From positions 1 through 64,000 of the forward strand of contig SECP01000032.1 in NCBI GenBank assembly GCA_004193285.1: a stretch of DNA of 64,000 bases. Direction: 5' to 3'. Under the pieces are notes generated by a model. The model had not been told where the DNA came from. It did not search any database and worked only from the letters and a program-made list of their open reading frames with translations. The position numbers and the translations under genes are program-made. Within the stretch, counting starts at the first letter, position 1; every line of letters begins with the position of its first letter. Source of the DNA: Myxococcales bacterium. GTDB lineage: Bacteria > Myxococcota_A > Polyangia > Polyangiales > Polyangiaceae. Below are positions 36,001 through 43,696 of the stretch, piece after piece.

Positions 36001-36099
36001 CGCGCAGCACAACGAAAGAGCGCTGAGCGAGGTGACTAATCTGAGACTAGAAGTATAGTTGGTCACGGCCGCCGCTCTTCGCAGGTTCCGTGCCAGCAA
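33031..36099 (-). CDS. Secreted lipoprotein with DUF4038-type glycosidase and Ig-like domains
   Basis: 1022 residues; GTG at 36066 gives a better signal peptide (then ...LSALSLCCAC lipobox) than ATG 36099. Layout: beta-rich region (~50-170), four PPPTE repeats (173-192), a TIM-barrel like DUF4038/GH140 (~210-640) with NYANIVWVAGGD and VIEGLYED carrying the family acid residues, Ig-like/PKD repeats (~660-850) and a C-terminal beta-sandwich (~870-1020). Family members hydrolyse plant or bacterial polysaccharides. In this locus it probably trims or modifies the exported polymer at the cell surface. A sister gene lies at 44844-46601. Confidence 0.85.
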   Translation of the reverse strand: MLARNLRRAAAVTNYTSSLRLVTSLSALSLCCACGESPTETWGESELYASSAPTGTLVAAANAQPISGFDPIAEGATITLSALSTSQLSIRGNATTSVGSLKLVLDGGTITRIESTAPYALCGDSTTSFTPCPELNVAGNHTLTLTEYSGPSGSGTPGATSTLHFTVKTSGTAEPPPTEPPPTEPPPTEPPPTAPQGGSVAFPLKVSGNQRYLVDQNNVPFPILGDSGWEVAHNLVRADQDTYLADRAARGFNALIVEAIEHKFTTKKPPMDFASNLPFTRRLDAATYTGSPNGTDSTSGSGTIVAGPTFGADPYSNINAQAPDFTYPGSAYWAEMDSYIGRAAGRGMVVFLFPAYVGWGGGDEGWMRELVANNAVIGAGGVAGQSYGNASKSRAWNYGAWLANHYSNYANIVWVAGGDYGGYDSAESSAVSQLIAGMKSVPNQKSTLWTSHWARPSFGSDLSQFSGQFGLESIYTNVDAALQARTGYTRAGARPAIVIEGLYEDNPNAGGPVRKLQWASLFGAPAGQFFGATAMWAVGSQWRSAMDTPGTREQALLNGFVRSIPWQGLVPSGLNGQKTIVVSNNGTGSGDYVACAASAVLAGCYVPPGWARGNFGVDATVLSAPFRARWLNPTTGAYTLVSNNVTNSGVVTFTPPGNNGSGATDWVLVLDTAGFVPPTEAPNAPPSFTSAAAPSQSPVTGSSVALAALAGDDGGEAALTYTWSTTGTPPAAVAFNANGSNTAKNTVATFSKAGSYAFRVVATDAQGLTAASSVTVSVSQKLSSITVSPGSANVAPGATQAFTAAAKDQFGAALSSPAYTWSVSGGGSIGSSGTFTAGSTAGGPFTVAAASAGVRGTASVTVTSAPPPQPQSFSVGQTSVLGTSDSGNGGWLIAQPITLGQAAAIQSLSFYVAGASGSLRLGLYDASGAATMPGRKLAETAELTPTQAGWATAPVVQSVTLQPGKYWLVYFSSSNGLQTRRTGHGAGETYYYQSTYGALPGTFSPSATHDNVWWSFFATFLG
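35522..35581 (-). repeat. Four 15-bp tandem repeats coding for Pro-rich linker
   Basis: Four near-identical copies of a 15-base unit encode (PPPTE)4 between the N-terminal region and the glycosidase domain. The unit is a multiple of three, so slippage would change linker length without breaking the frame. Confidence 0.85.
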
Positions 36100-36328
36100 G
36101 TCTCACGCTGGAGGACGGACGATATCCCAGCGTCAGACGCAATAGCGCCAGAAAACAGCCCAAAGAGCTGGCTCGTCAAAAGATCCCAGTGAGGCAAACT
36201 TTGACGTGCTCCTGGGCTCGGCAATAAGGTAGGAGCATGTGCTCTATCGTGAGCACAGTGCGCCTAGATATTGAATTTCCCAATCGGCACGTGGCGCGTT
36301 TGGCGCCAATCGTTTGACGGAGTGATGA
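36100..36328. promoter_or_regulatory. Intergenic region with a dyad and a palindrome
   Basis: Between the stop of the aminotransferase gene and the start of the glycosidase gene, both minus strand. It is A/T-richer than the surroundings. TGTGCTC (36238-36244) and GAGCACA (36251-36257) are perfect arms around 6 bases, an operator-like dyad. TTGGCGCCAA (36300-36309) is a perfect 10-base palindrome near the operon end. This is the only room for a promoter of the 1022-residue glycosidase. Confidence 0.45.
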
Positions 36329-37636
36329 CTAGTTTCGCTGGCGGATGGCTGGCTTCACGGGGCGACCTACCAGGTACTTATCCAAGCCCTCGGTGAGGGC
36401 CTTCTTGTACACGACCATCGCCTCGTGCATCGCCTCGTTGGTGCGATCGATGTCCGCTTCCGTGTGCGAATAGCCGACTACGAGCGAGGACGCGAGCACG
36501 CCGCGCTTCATGCACTCTTGGATGAAAAGCGTGCGGAAGCCCTGCGACGGCTGCTTGTCCTGATCCTTGGTGCCGTACACCAAGCAGCAAGGCTTGCCGA
36601 ACACGCCGAGCTGATCTTGCAGCCCGAGCTCGGCGACCGACTTGCGGAAGCCGTTCGCGAGGCGCTCGCCACGCGCCCAGATCGTCTCGATCACGGGCTC
36701 ACGGCGGTACGTGTTCATGACCTCACGGGCCGCGGCCAAGGAGTGCGTCTCTGCGCCGTGCGTCGTCGAGTTGAGAAAGACTTTGTCCTTATCCGTACGC
36801 AGCCCGCCAAGCTCCATGAGCTCGCGCTTGCCTACGAGGGCGGAGACGGAGAACCCGTTGCCCAAGCCTTTGCCCCAGCAAGAAAGGTCCGCCGCGATAT
36901 CGTGGTAGCCCTGCCCGCCGCCGATATGCCACCGAAAGCCGGTGATCATCTCGTCCAGAACGAAGACGACGCCGTGCTTGTGGCAGAGGTCGCGCGCCTC
37001 GTGCAAAAAGCGATTCTGCGGCTCCTTGTCTTTCTCCGGCTCGAGGAAGATGGCGGCAATCCGATTCGGGTACTGGTCGAACAGCGCCTGGAGGCTCGCA
37101 AGATCGTTGTACCGGAACTTCACCGTGAGCTCGCGGATGGCTTGCGGGATGCCGGCGTTCATCGCCGTCGTGCCCATGAACCAGTCGTCCACCGAGTAGA
37201 AGGGGTGGTCCCCGCAAACCGCGACCATGTCCCGCCCGGTGTAGGCGCGCGCCAGCTTGAGCGCGGCGTTGTTGGCGTCCGAGCCGTTCTTCGCGAACTT
37301 CACCATGTCCGCGCCCTTCACGAACGAGAGGAGCTGCTCGGCGACCTCCACCTCGATGACGGCTGGGCGGATGAAGTTGCTGCCGAGGAGCATCTGCTGC
37401 GACGCAGCCTTCACGACGGGCTCGAAGGCGTGCCCGAGCGTGACCGCGCGCAAGCCGCTGCCGTACTCGATGTACTCGTTGCCATCCGCGTCCCAAACGT
37501 GCGAGCCGCTGCCGCGCACGATGTACGGGGGCATGAGCTCCGGGAACTGATCGTCCCCCTTGGCGTAAGTGTGGGAGCCGCCGGGGATGACTTCGTGAAA
37601 GCGCGACTGGAGCGCGAGCGATGCGTCGAACTTCAT
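36329..37636 (-). CDS. PLP-dependent class III aminotransferase (GSA-aminomutase-like)
   Basis: 435 residues from ATG 37636. Fold type I PLP enzyme close to glutamate-1-semialdehyde 2,1-aminomutase: GGSHTYAKGDDQFP near the start, FAKNGSDANNAALKLARAYTGRD, the FVLDEMITGFR strand and the PLP Lys256 in SCWGKGLGNG. The gene is not in a haem context; it ends the CDP-sugar operon, and its start overlaps the cytidylyltransferase stop by 4 bases (ATGA). It probably aminates a keto-sugar or an acyl precursor for polysaccharide decoration. It differs from the DegT-type sugar aminotransferases usual in such operons. Confidence 0.82.
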   Translation of the reverse strand: MKFDASLALQSRFHEVIPGGSHTYAKGDDQFPELMPPYIVRGSGSHVWDADGNEYIEYGSGLRAVTLGHAFEPVVKAASQQMLLGSNFIRPAVIEVEVAEQLLSFVKGADMVKFAKNGSDANNAALKLARAYTGRDMVAVCGDHPFYSVDDWFMGTTAMNAGIPQAIRELTVKFRYNDLASLQALFDQYPNRIAAIFLEPEKDKEPQNRFLHEARDLCHKHGVVFVLDEMITGFRWHIGGGQGYHDIAADLSCWGKGLGNGFSVSALVGKRELMELGGLRTDKDKVFLNSTTHGAETHSLAAAREVMNTYRREPVIETIWARGERLANGFRKSVAELGLQDQLGVFGKPCCLVYGTKDQDKQPSQGFRTLFIQECMKRGVLASSLVVGYSHTEADIDRTNEAMHEAMVVYKKALTEGLDKYLVGRPVKPAIRQRN

Positions 37637-38469
37637 GGTTGCTTCCCTGCCCGGACGGAGAGCGCCGCCTCGGCTTCTTCGGCCTCCACCACGTCCTTCT
37701 TCTTCCATACCTCCCAAGGCGCTTGCCCGGAGTTGTAGAGATCCGTCAGCTCTTGCTGCTCTTTGAAGGTGTCCATGGCCCAAAAACCGTCGTGGCGGAA
37801 GCCGAGCAATAGGTCCTTGTCGATGAGCCGTTGGAAGGGCTCCAGCACCAGCTCCTCCCCGAAGTTCATGTAGTCGAAGATCGACTTGCGGAGCACGAAG
37901 TAGCCGCCGTTGACGATGATGTTGGCGTCGCGCACGTACTGAATCTTTTTGACGCTGCGCTTCTCGTCGATCTGTACGACGTGAAAGCTCTGCGAAGGCA
38001 CGGAGCAGACGAACGCGCCTACCTTGTCCGTGGCCTCGAACTCGCTCACCATCTTCCCCAAATCCAAGTTGGTGAGGCCGTCCGAGTAGTTGGCGAGGAA
38101 CATCTCCTCCCCTTCCAGGTACTTCTTGGCGAGGGCCAAGCGGGTGCCGACGTTGGACTTGAGCCCGGTGTCCACGAACGTGATGTTCCAGTCGTGGATG
38201 TCCGTCTGCGCCTGATGGATGTCCTTCTGCCCGGCGGTCAGGGTGAAGTCGTTGGCGAGCGCCTCGTTGTAGTTGAGGAAGTACTCTTTGATCTTGTGGG
38301 CCTTGTAGCCGAGGCACAAGATGAAGTCCTTATGACCGTAGTGCGCGTAATAGCGCATCACGTGCCAGAGGATCGGCCGGTAGCCGATGGGTACGAGGGG
38401 CTTCGGGATGTCCTCCGAGTATTCGCGCAGACGCGTGCCCATACCGCCGCAAAATATGACGACCTTCAT
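37633..38469 (-). CDS. rfbF: Glucose-1-phosphate cytidylyltransferase
   Basis: 278 residues. Nucleotidyltransferase fold with the signature GGMGTRLREYSEDIPKP at residues 8-24 and the family-specific GYRPILWHVMRYYAHYGHKDF. It forms CDP-glucose from CTP and glucose-1-phosphate, the first step to CDP-deoxysugars. Length is about 20 residues over the usual ~257, as an acidic tail. Overlaps the aminotransferase gene by 4 bases and lies 34 bases after the methyltransferase gene. Confidence 0.92.
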   Translation of the reverse strand: MKVVIFCGGMGTRLREYSEDIPKPLVPIGYRPILWHVMRYYAHYGHKDFILCLGYKAHKIKEYFLNYNEALANDFTLTAGQKDIHQAQTDIHDWNITFVDTGLKSNVGTRLALAKKYLEGEEMFLANYSDGLTNLDLGKMVSEFEATDKVGAFVCSVPSQSFHVVQIDEKRSVKKIQYVRDANIIVNGGYFVLRKSIFDYMNFGEELVLEPFQRLIDKDLLLGFRHDGFWAMDTFKEQQELTDLYNSGQAPWEVWKKKDVVEAEEAEAALSVRAGKQP

Positions 38470-38503
38470 GCTGCGCTCCTTGTGCTGCGTAGTAGCAGGC
38501 GGG

Positions 38504-39688
38504 TCATAGGCTTTCGAACTCGGGATTGGCTCCGAGCGCGCGCGCCTGTGCCTTGATTTCTTCCGTGAAAGACGGGTTCGTGATCAGCACCACGTCCGGC
38601 TCGTGCTCGAGGACGAACGTGGGCGGAACCACTCGTTGACCGGTGACGGGCAGGTACTTGCCTTGCCGATTCGGGTTCGTGTCCACCACGTACGGGATGG
38701 AGTCCGTCACGCCGAAAGCGCTGAGGAAGGCGATGGCGCGAGCTCCGGCGCCCCAGCCGATGACGCGTTTGCCGGCGGCGGAGTAGGCAGCGAGCTTGTC
38801 GCCCCAAAGCCGCATCGTCTCCTGGTGCTTTCGTTCGAACGTTTGCACCTTGGAGAGCACGTCCGACACCGCTTGGGGGTCCGCGTCGAAGTGCTCACCG
38901 CGGGGGCTCGGGCGCGCTTCCACCCCGATGTAGTCCTTACCGAAGGTGGACCCAATGTTCAGGAGGTCGAAGCCGGACGCATTGAACAGCGCGCGCGCCC
39001 CTTGCACGGTGAACCACGAGCAGTGCTCGTACACCATGCTCCAGATGACACAGTCCTCCAGCGTGGCGTCGCCGTTCGGGGACTCGAAGTAGAGCACGGT
39101 GTCGGGCCCCAGCGAGCGCGCCAGCATGCGCAAGAACTGCTTGGGGCGATCCAAGATGTCCAGCACGTGCCGGCAGGACACCATGTCTGCGTCGCTGGTG
39201 GCGTACTTTTCCGAGAAGAAGTCGGGCACGATGGTGATGCCCTCGGCGCGCCATGCGTCCCGCAGCTCCGGCGAGACGCTGGGATCGTAGCCGATGCCCT
39301 GGTTCGGGCCGAGCTTGCACAACGTACGCAAGAACAGGCCCTTGCCGACGCCGATCTCCAGGATCTTCTTCTGGTGCAGGTCGTAGCGGCCGACCAAGCG
39401 CTCGGCCAAGCCCTGCAGGTAGTCCCGGAATACCGGCGAGTGCTCGAGCGAGACGTCGTAACCCTCGAAGGTGACGAGGGAGGCGTCGTAGGCGCGATTG
39501 CCGATGTACCCACAGCGCTCACAGACGCTGAGGATGAAGTCGCCCTTTGGCGCGGCGAGCGCCTCCTCCTTCGTCTTCCACAGCACGCCGTCTTGAGTCG
39601 GCACGTCGCGGAGGGAGAGAAAGTCTCGAAGCTGCTCGCCTTCGCAAGCCGTGCAGCGACCTGTGTGCCACAGCGAGTCGTCGCTCAT
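38504..39688 (-). CDS. Deoxysugar C-methyltransferase (zinc-binding, SAM-dependent)
   Basis: 394 residues from ATG 39688, chosen because it overlaps the stop of the preceding gene by 4 bases. An N-terminal zinc-binding domain has Cys pairs in CTACEG and CERCGY; a SAM domain contains ILEIGVGKGLFLRTLC and HVLDILDRP; the C-terminal domain has a Rossmann-like GWGAGARAIAFLSAFG. This three-part architecture is that of NDP-hexose C-3-methyltransferases such as TylC3, which add a methyl group to a 4-keto-6-deoxysugar. It predicts a branched-chain sugar in the polymer. Confidence 0.88.
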   Translation of the reverse strand: MSDDSLWHTGRCTACEGEQLRDFLSLRDVPTQDGVLWKTKEEALAAPKGDFILSVCERCGYIGNRAYDASLVTFEGYDVSLEHSPVFRDYLQGLAERLVGRYDLHQKKILEIGVGKGLFLRTLCKLGPNQGIGYDPSVSPELRDAWRAEGITIVPDFFSEKYATSDADMVSCRHVLDILDRPKQFLRMLARSLGPDTVLYFESPNGDATLEDCVIWSMVYEHCSWFTVQGARALFNASGFDLLNIGSTFGKDYIGVEARPSPRGEHFDADPQAVSDVLSKVQTFERKHQETMRLWGDKLAAYSAAGKRVIGWGAGARAIAFLSAFGVTDSIPYVVDTNPNRQGKYLPVTGQRVVPPTFVLEHEPDVVLITNPSFTEEIKAQARALGANPEFESL

Positions 39689-41019
39689 GGCGACGCCAGC
39701 TGAGCCGAGGCCGCCGATAGGGCCGGACGCGACTTGCCGGCTGGAAACGCGGCCAGCTGCTCCGCGCGCAGCTTGTCGCACAGCCTGCCCGCCGGAAGCT
39801 CCACGTCCGCCAGGCCGATGGCTTGGTCCTTCGGGATGTCGCGGAGCAGCCGCGCGCCCTCCGACAAGCCCATGGACAGCAAATTCTCCGCCTGAAATGC
39901 GTCCGCGTTGTCGATGAGCCCGTAGGTCGCGAAGCCGCCGACGCCGTCCAAGACCTCGCCAGCTTTCAGGTCCCGCTTGGCGACGGTCACGACCTCGGCC
40001 GTGGGCGGGCCGAGCGGCGCCGTCGTCGGATCGTCAATCAGCGCCGCGCGCGCGATGGTCGACGCAATCTGGATGTGGGGCAGGTGGTAGGGCGTGTACA
40101 GCACGTAGAGCGGCCCTTCACCCAGCTTGAGGTAGGCGAGCGTCTTTCGCTTGGCCGGATTCGGTTCGTGGAAGACGATCCACGCGCCGGTGTGGGGGGC
40201 GGCGCCGAGCGCGAAATCCACCAGCCCGCCGTCGAGCAGCTGCTCCAGCGGCAAGCGAGCGGCGATTTCGTTCACGTGGGCACACTTGGGGCCGTGCATG
40301 CCGCGCTTGCCAACGCGGAAGCCGCTGCTGTTCGCCAAGATGACGCCTTCCATGGCCATCTTCGTGCCGTCCGCGAAGGAGCAGACGATCTTCGGCGTTT
40401 GACCGAACTTTTCCGCGAACTCCCGCTGCGTCTCGGGGGTGCGGTAAGGGTCCAACATGCCCTTCAGGTTGCCGGCCGCGACCGGCGTGAGGCCGATGGA
40501 GCGCGCGTAGCGCAGGAGGTTCATCGCCACGCCTGGCTCGTCGCCGTCCATGTTGGAGATGACGACGCCGGCAGCGGTGGCGCGCTGGCGCAAGATGGGC
40601 CCGAGCGTGGAGTCCAACTCGGCGTTGGCGAGCACGACGTGCTTCTTGTTCTCGATCGCGCTGACCGCGACCGCGGCTGCAAACTCGACCGTTCCCGTCG
40701 CTTCCAGCACGACGTCCACCGCGCCGGAGCGAGTGAGCAGCATCGGATCCGTCGTGATGGCGGGCACGCCGGCCGCGATGGCGGCCTCGAGCTCCGCCTC
40801 CGAACCGACCTGACGCGTCGCTTTCGCGCCCGCGTTCTCGAAAACGTTGCCCGCCTTGGCCAGGGTGCGGTTCGCGATGGCGACCAGGCGGATGCCCGGC
40901 GCGGGCGTCAGCAGTTGGTTGGCGATGGTTTGCGCCATGTTGCCGGCGCCGACCATACCGACGCGGATCGGCTTACCACTGGCTTCACGCTCATTCTGCA
41001 GGACATCTACGGCGGGCAT
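39685..41019 (-). CDS. NAD(P)-dependent oxidoreductase with SAF domain (homoserine dehydrogenase-like)
   Basis: 444 residues. Rossmann fold at the N-terminus (RVGMVGAGNMAQTIANQL), a dehydrogenase catalytic middle part, and a C-terminal SAF domain at ~350-420 (VAKRDLKAGEVLDGVGG), the fold of antifreeze-like and sialic acid synthase C-termini. Similar proteins occur in surface polysaccharide operons. The place between the 3,5-epimerase and the C-methyltransferase suggests it acts on a keto-sugar or on a side chain added to it. Exact reaction not known. Confidence 0.75.
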   Translation of the reverse strand: MPAVDVLQNEREASGKPIRVGMVGAGNMAQTIANQLLTPAPGIRLVAIANRTLAKAGNVFENAGAKATRQVGSEAELEAAIAAGVPAITTDPMLLTRSGAVDVVLEATGTVEFAAAVAVSAIENKKHVVLANAELDSTLGPILRQRATAAGVVISNMDGDEPGVAMNLLRYARSIGLTPVAAGNLKGMLDPYRTPETQREFAEKFGQTPKIVCSFADGTKMAMEGVILANSSGFRVGKRGMHGPKCAHVNEIAARLPLEQLLDGGLVDFALGAAPHTGAWIVFHEPNPAKRKTLAYLKLGEGPLYVLYTPYHLPHIQIASTIARAALIDDPTTAPLGPPTAEVVTVAKRDLKAGEVLDGVGGFATYGLIDNADAFQAENLLSMGLSEGARLLRDIPKDQAIGLADVELPAGRLCDKLRAEQLAAFPAGKSRPALSAASAQLASP

Positions 41020-41053
41020 GGCTCGGTACCTTTCACTCGATGAGAAACGAAAA

Positions 41054-41611
41054 TCACAAAGGCGGGGCGGAGGCGAACGGTGACGCTTCGAACTTCTTCC
41101 AGCCCTGGTCGGCGGCAGAAATGATGCTCGGCTCGAGTGGCCACTCGATGCCGAAGGCGGGATCGTTCCACAGCGCGCCCGTCGCGGTACCCCGATCGTA
41201 GGGGTGCGACACTTGGTAGAAGACCTCGGCCGTCTCGGTCAGCGTGATGAAGCCGTGCGCGAACCGACGCGGCACGTACAGCATGCTGTGGTTCTCGTCC
41301 GTGAGCTCGGCGCCGACCCATTGCTTGAAGGTGGGCGACTCCGGACGCAGGTCCACCATGACGTCCCAAATCTTGCCGCGTGTGCAGCGCACCAGCTTGA
41401 CCTCTTCGTGCGGCGAGGTTTGAAAATGCAGGCCGCGCAGGGTGCCTTTTTTGACGTTCAGCGAGACGTTGCTCTGCACCATACGGTCCACCAGACCGTG
41501 GGCGCGGAACTCGTCCTCGCAGAAGCCTCGCGCGAAGAAGCCGCGCTCGTCACGGTGCGGCTCGAGCTCGATGCGGTAGGCGCCGGATAGCTTGGTTTCA
41601 GCGAATTTCAT
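41054..41611 (-). CDS. dTDP-4-dehydrorhamnose 3,5-epimerase-like protein (RmlC fold)
   Basis: 185 residues. Cupin fold with the RmlC motifs DERGFFARGFCEDEF, SLNVKKGTLRGLHFQ (catalytic His) and KLVRCTRGKIWDVMVDLRP, then a Tyr-rich ending region. Because it sits with rfbF and rfbG, its substrate is more likely CDP-4-keto-6-deoxyglucose than the dTDP sugar. Its start overlaps the stop of rfbG by 4 bases. Confidence 0.88.
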   Translation of the reverse strand: MKFAETKLSGAYRIELEPHRDERGFFARGFCEDEFRAHGLVDRMVQSNVSLNVKKGTLRGLHFQTSPHEEVKLVRCTRGKIWDVMVDLRPESPTFKQWVGAELTDENHSMLYVPRRFAHGFITLTETAEVFYQVSHPYDRGTATGALWNDPAFGIEWPLEPSIISAADQGWKKFEASPFASAPPL

Positions 41612-42678
41612 GGTTCCCAGAGGCGGTCGTAGGCCCGAATTTGCTCGATGCTCTTTGCCCGCACGTCTCCACCTTGCGCCCGGTGCTTATACCACTCTAC
41701 GGTCCACTCTAGGGCGGTGTCGACGCGCAGCCGCGGCTCCCAGCCAAGCAGGGAGTGCGCCTTCGAAGAATCCAGCTTCAAGAAGCCGGCCTCGTGGGGG
41801 TGCTTGCCGGTGTCTTGCGACCAGCTGGCGCCTCCGCCCCATAGCTTCGCCAAATTTTCTACCATCCAGCGCACGGGTTTGGCGTCTGCGTCCGCGGGGC
41901 CGAAATTGAAGCCGCCCGCAAGAGCAGGGCCGTCCGTGTACAGCCGCTCGGCCAGCATGAGGTAGCCCTTGAGCGGCTCCAGCACGAACTGCCAGGGCCG
42001 GGTGGCGCCGGGGTTTCGTAACATGACGGGCTCGCCGTGCGCGAACGCGTGAATGACATCCGGCACGAGCTGGTTCGCGGTCCAGTCTCCACCGCCAATC
42101 ACGTTGCCGGCTCGCGCGCTGCCGAGCGAGACGCCGTGCTCGGCGAAGGCCGCCTCCGGGAAGAACGAGTCGCGAAAGGAGCTCGTCACGAGCTCCGAGC
42201 ACGCCTTGCTGTTCGAGTACGGGTCGTGGCCGCCCAGCGTATCCGGCTCGCGGTACCCCCAGAGCCACTCGCGATTTTCGTACACTTTGTCGGTCGTGAC
42301 GTTGACGACCGACCTCACCCCGCCCACCTTCCGCACCGCCTCCAGCACGTTGACCGTGCCCATCACGTTCACGTCGTACGTCTCCCGAGGGTCCGCGTAG
42401 GAGGCCTTCACCACAGACTGCGCCGCCAGGTGCAGCACGAGCTCCGGCTCCGCGTCCGCGATCGCGGCCCGCAGCCGCTCGTAGTCTCGCACGTCGCCGA
42501 TGACCGTCTTGATGGCGCGACCGGCGTCCGCCAGGTCGAAGTGGTTGGGCTGGGTGGGGGGAGGCAGCGCGTAGCCGGTCACCTTTGCGCCATGCGCCTC
42601 GAGCCAGAGGCACAGCCAGCTGCCCTTGAAGCCGGTGTGGCCGGTAACGAAAACGCGCTTGTCCTGCCAAAACTTCAT
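41608..42678 (-). CDS. rfbG: CDP-glucose 4,6-dehydratase
   Basis: 356 residues, extended SDR family. NAD-binding FVTGHTGFKGSWL at ~9-21, the characteristic LPPPTQPNHFDLA of CDP-glucose dehydratases, and catalytic YSNSK. It converts CDP-glucose to CDP-4-keto-6-deoxyglucose, the branch point for CDP-sugars. Downstream RfbH and its reductase, which make 3,6-dideoxysugars, are absent; the C-methyltransferase and epimerase here point to a different branched end product. Confidence 0.94.
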   Translation of the reverse strand: MKFWQDKRVFVTGHTGFKGSWLCLWLEAHGAKVTGYALPPPTQPNHFDLADAGRAIKTVIGDVRDYERLRAAIADAEPELVLHLAAQSVVKASYADPRETYDVNVMGTVNVLEAVRKVGGVRSVVNVTTDKVYENREWLWGYREPDTLGGHDPYSNSKACSELVTSSFRDSFFPEAAFAEHGVSLGSARAGNVIGGGDWTANQLVPDVIHAFAHGEPVMLRNPGATRPWQFVLEPLKGYLMLAERLYTDGPALAGGFNFGPADADAKPVRWMVENLAKLWGGGASWSQDTGKHPHEAGFLKLDSSKAHSLLGWEPRLRVDTALEWTVEWYKHRAQGGDVRAKSIEQIRAYDRLWEP

Positions 42679-42688
42679 GGTCGTTGAT

Positions 42689-43696
42689 TCAGCCCTTCTT
42701 GGTCATGCGCCGCAGGCTCTTCATGGTCGCGATCGGTGACAGGAGGCCCCGCGCGACGACCCGCACGAGCCCGGCGGCGAGGAGCTCGGGCCGAGCTCGC
42801 TCCCCGATGCTGGTGAGACCCTTGTGGTGATACTGCCAAAAGTCGTCGCCTTCGCGGCCCAGCTGCTTGGCGAGGAAGCCCTGGGCCAGCACCGAGTACT
42901 CCCAGCGCGTCGCCTTCTTCAGCGCGAGGTCCTGCTCGTCGCCCGTGAGGTAGCGGGCGCCGAACTGAGCCACCGATAAATAGCGGTCCAGCGCCTCCGG
43001 CACGAAAAAGCGCCTCGAGCCCATCTCCGACTCGGGCTGGGTCCGCGAGAACGTGAGAATCTGATGAACGAAGCCGAAGTCCTCGGTGTACAAAATCTCG
43101 AACGCGGCGTCCGTATCCGGGTGAGGCCGGCCGAGCACGAAAAACGGAGCGCGCTTTCGCACCACGTCCGCCCGGTACAGCACCGTGGTCGGCGAGCCGA
43201 ACACGAACACCCCGTGCAGCAGGTGCAGGCGGCACACGTCACGGCCGGATAGCACATGCACTTGCGGATCGATTCCGCTCCCGTCCACCTCCGCGCCGCG
43301 CATTCGGTACGCGCTCACGATCGCGACGCTCGGGTGCTGAGCTGCGAGCCCGACCATCTCCGTCAGGCAGTTCGGGTAGAGCCAGTCGTCCCCCGCCACC
43401 ATCTTCACGTATGCGGCGTGCGGAGACGCCTGCTCGAGCGCGAAATTGAAGTTCTCGACTTGCGGCAGGAAGCGCGGCGGCTGAATGACGCGCACGCGCG
43501 GGTCGCGCGCCGCCATCTCGCGGGCGATTTCTGAAGCGCCGTCCTGGCTGTGGTTGTCGATGAGCAAGTACTCGAAGTTGCCGTAACTTTGCGCCAGCAC
43601 GCTCTCCGCGCACTCACGCAGGTACTGTGCGCCGTTGTAAAACGGCGTGACCACGCTCACCAGCGGCTGTGCATCGTTCGACATCCGGCTGCTCAT
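42689..43696 (-). CDS. Glycosyltransferase family 2
   Basis: 335 residues from ATG 43696, overlapping the upstream stop by 4 bases. GT-A fold: VSVVTPFYNGAQYLRECAESVLAQSY, YLLIDNHSQDGA and a metal-binding GDDW, about 100 residues after the start. Inverting transferase for a single sugar. The 10-base gap to rfbG indicates the same operon; it could use the CDP-sugar made next to it. Confidence 0.87.
   Translation of the reverse strand: MSSRMSNDAQPLVSVVTPFYNGAQYLRECAESVLAQSYGNFEYLLIDNHSQDGASEIAREMAARDPRVRVIQPPRFLPQVENFNFALEQASPHAAYVKMVAGDDWLYPNCLTEMVGLAAQHPSVAIVSAYRMRGAEVDGSGIDPQVHVLSGRDVCRLHLLHGVFVFGSPTTVLYRADVVRKRAPFFVLGRPHPDTDAAFEILYTEDFGFVHQILTFSRTQPESEMGSRRFFVPEALDRYLSVAQFGARYLTGDEQDLALKKATRWEYSVLAQGFLAKQLGREGDDFWQYHHKGLTSIGERARPELLAAGLVRVVARGLLSPIATMKSLRRMTKKG

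Noticed and set aside
36329-38317. A 662-residue open frame joining the aminotransferase to ~227 further residues
   Set aside because: The upstream part is an out-of-frame reading of the cytidylyltransferase gene; the ATG at 37636 with the 4-base overlap gives the correct protein.
41608-42678. 3,6-dideoxysugar pathway suggested by rfbF/rfbG
   Set aside because: The PLP 3-dehydrase RfbH and its reductase are missing; the aminotransferase here belongs to a different class.
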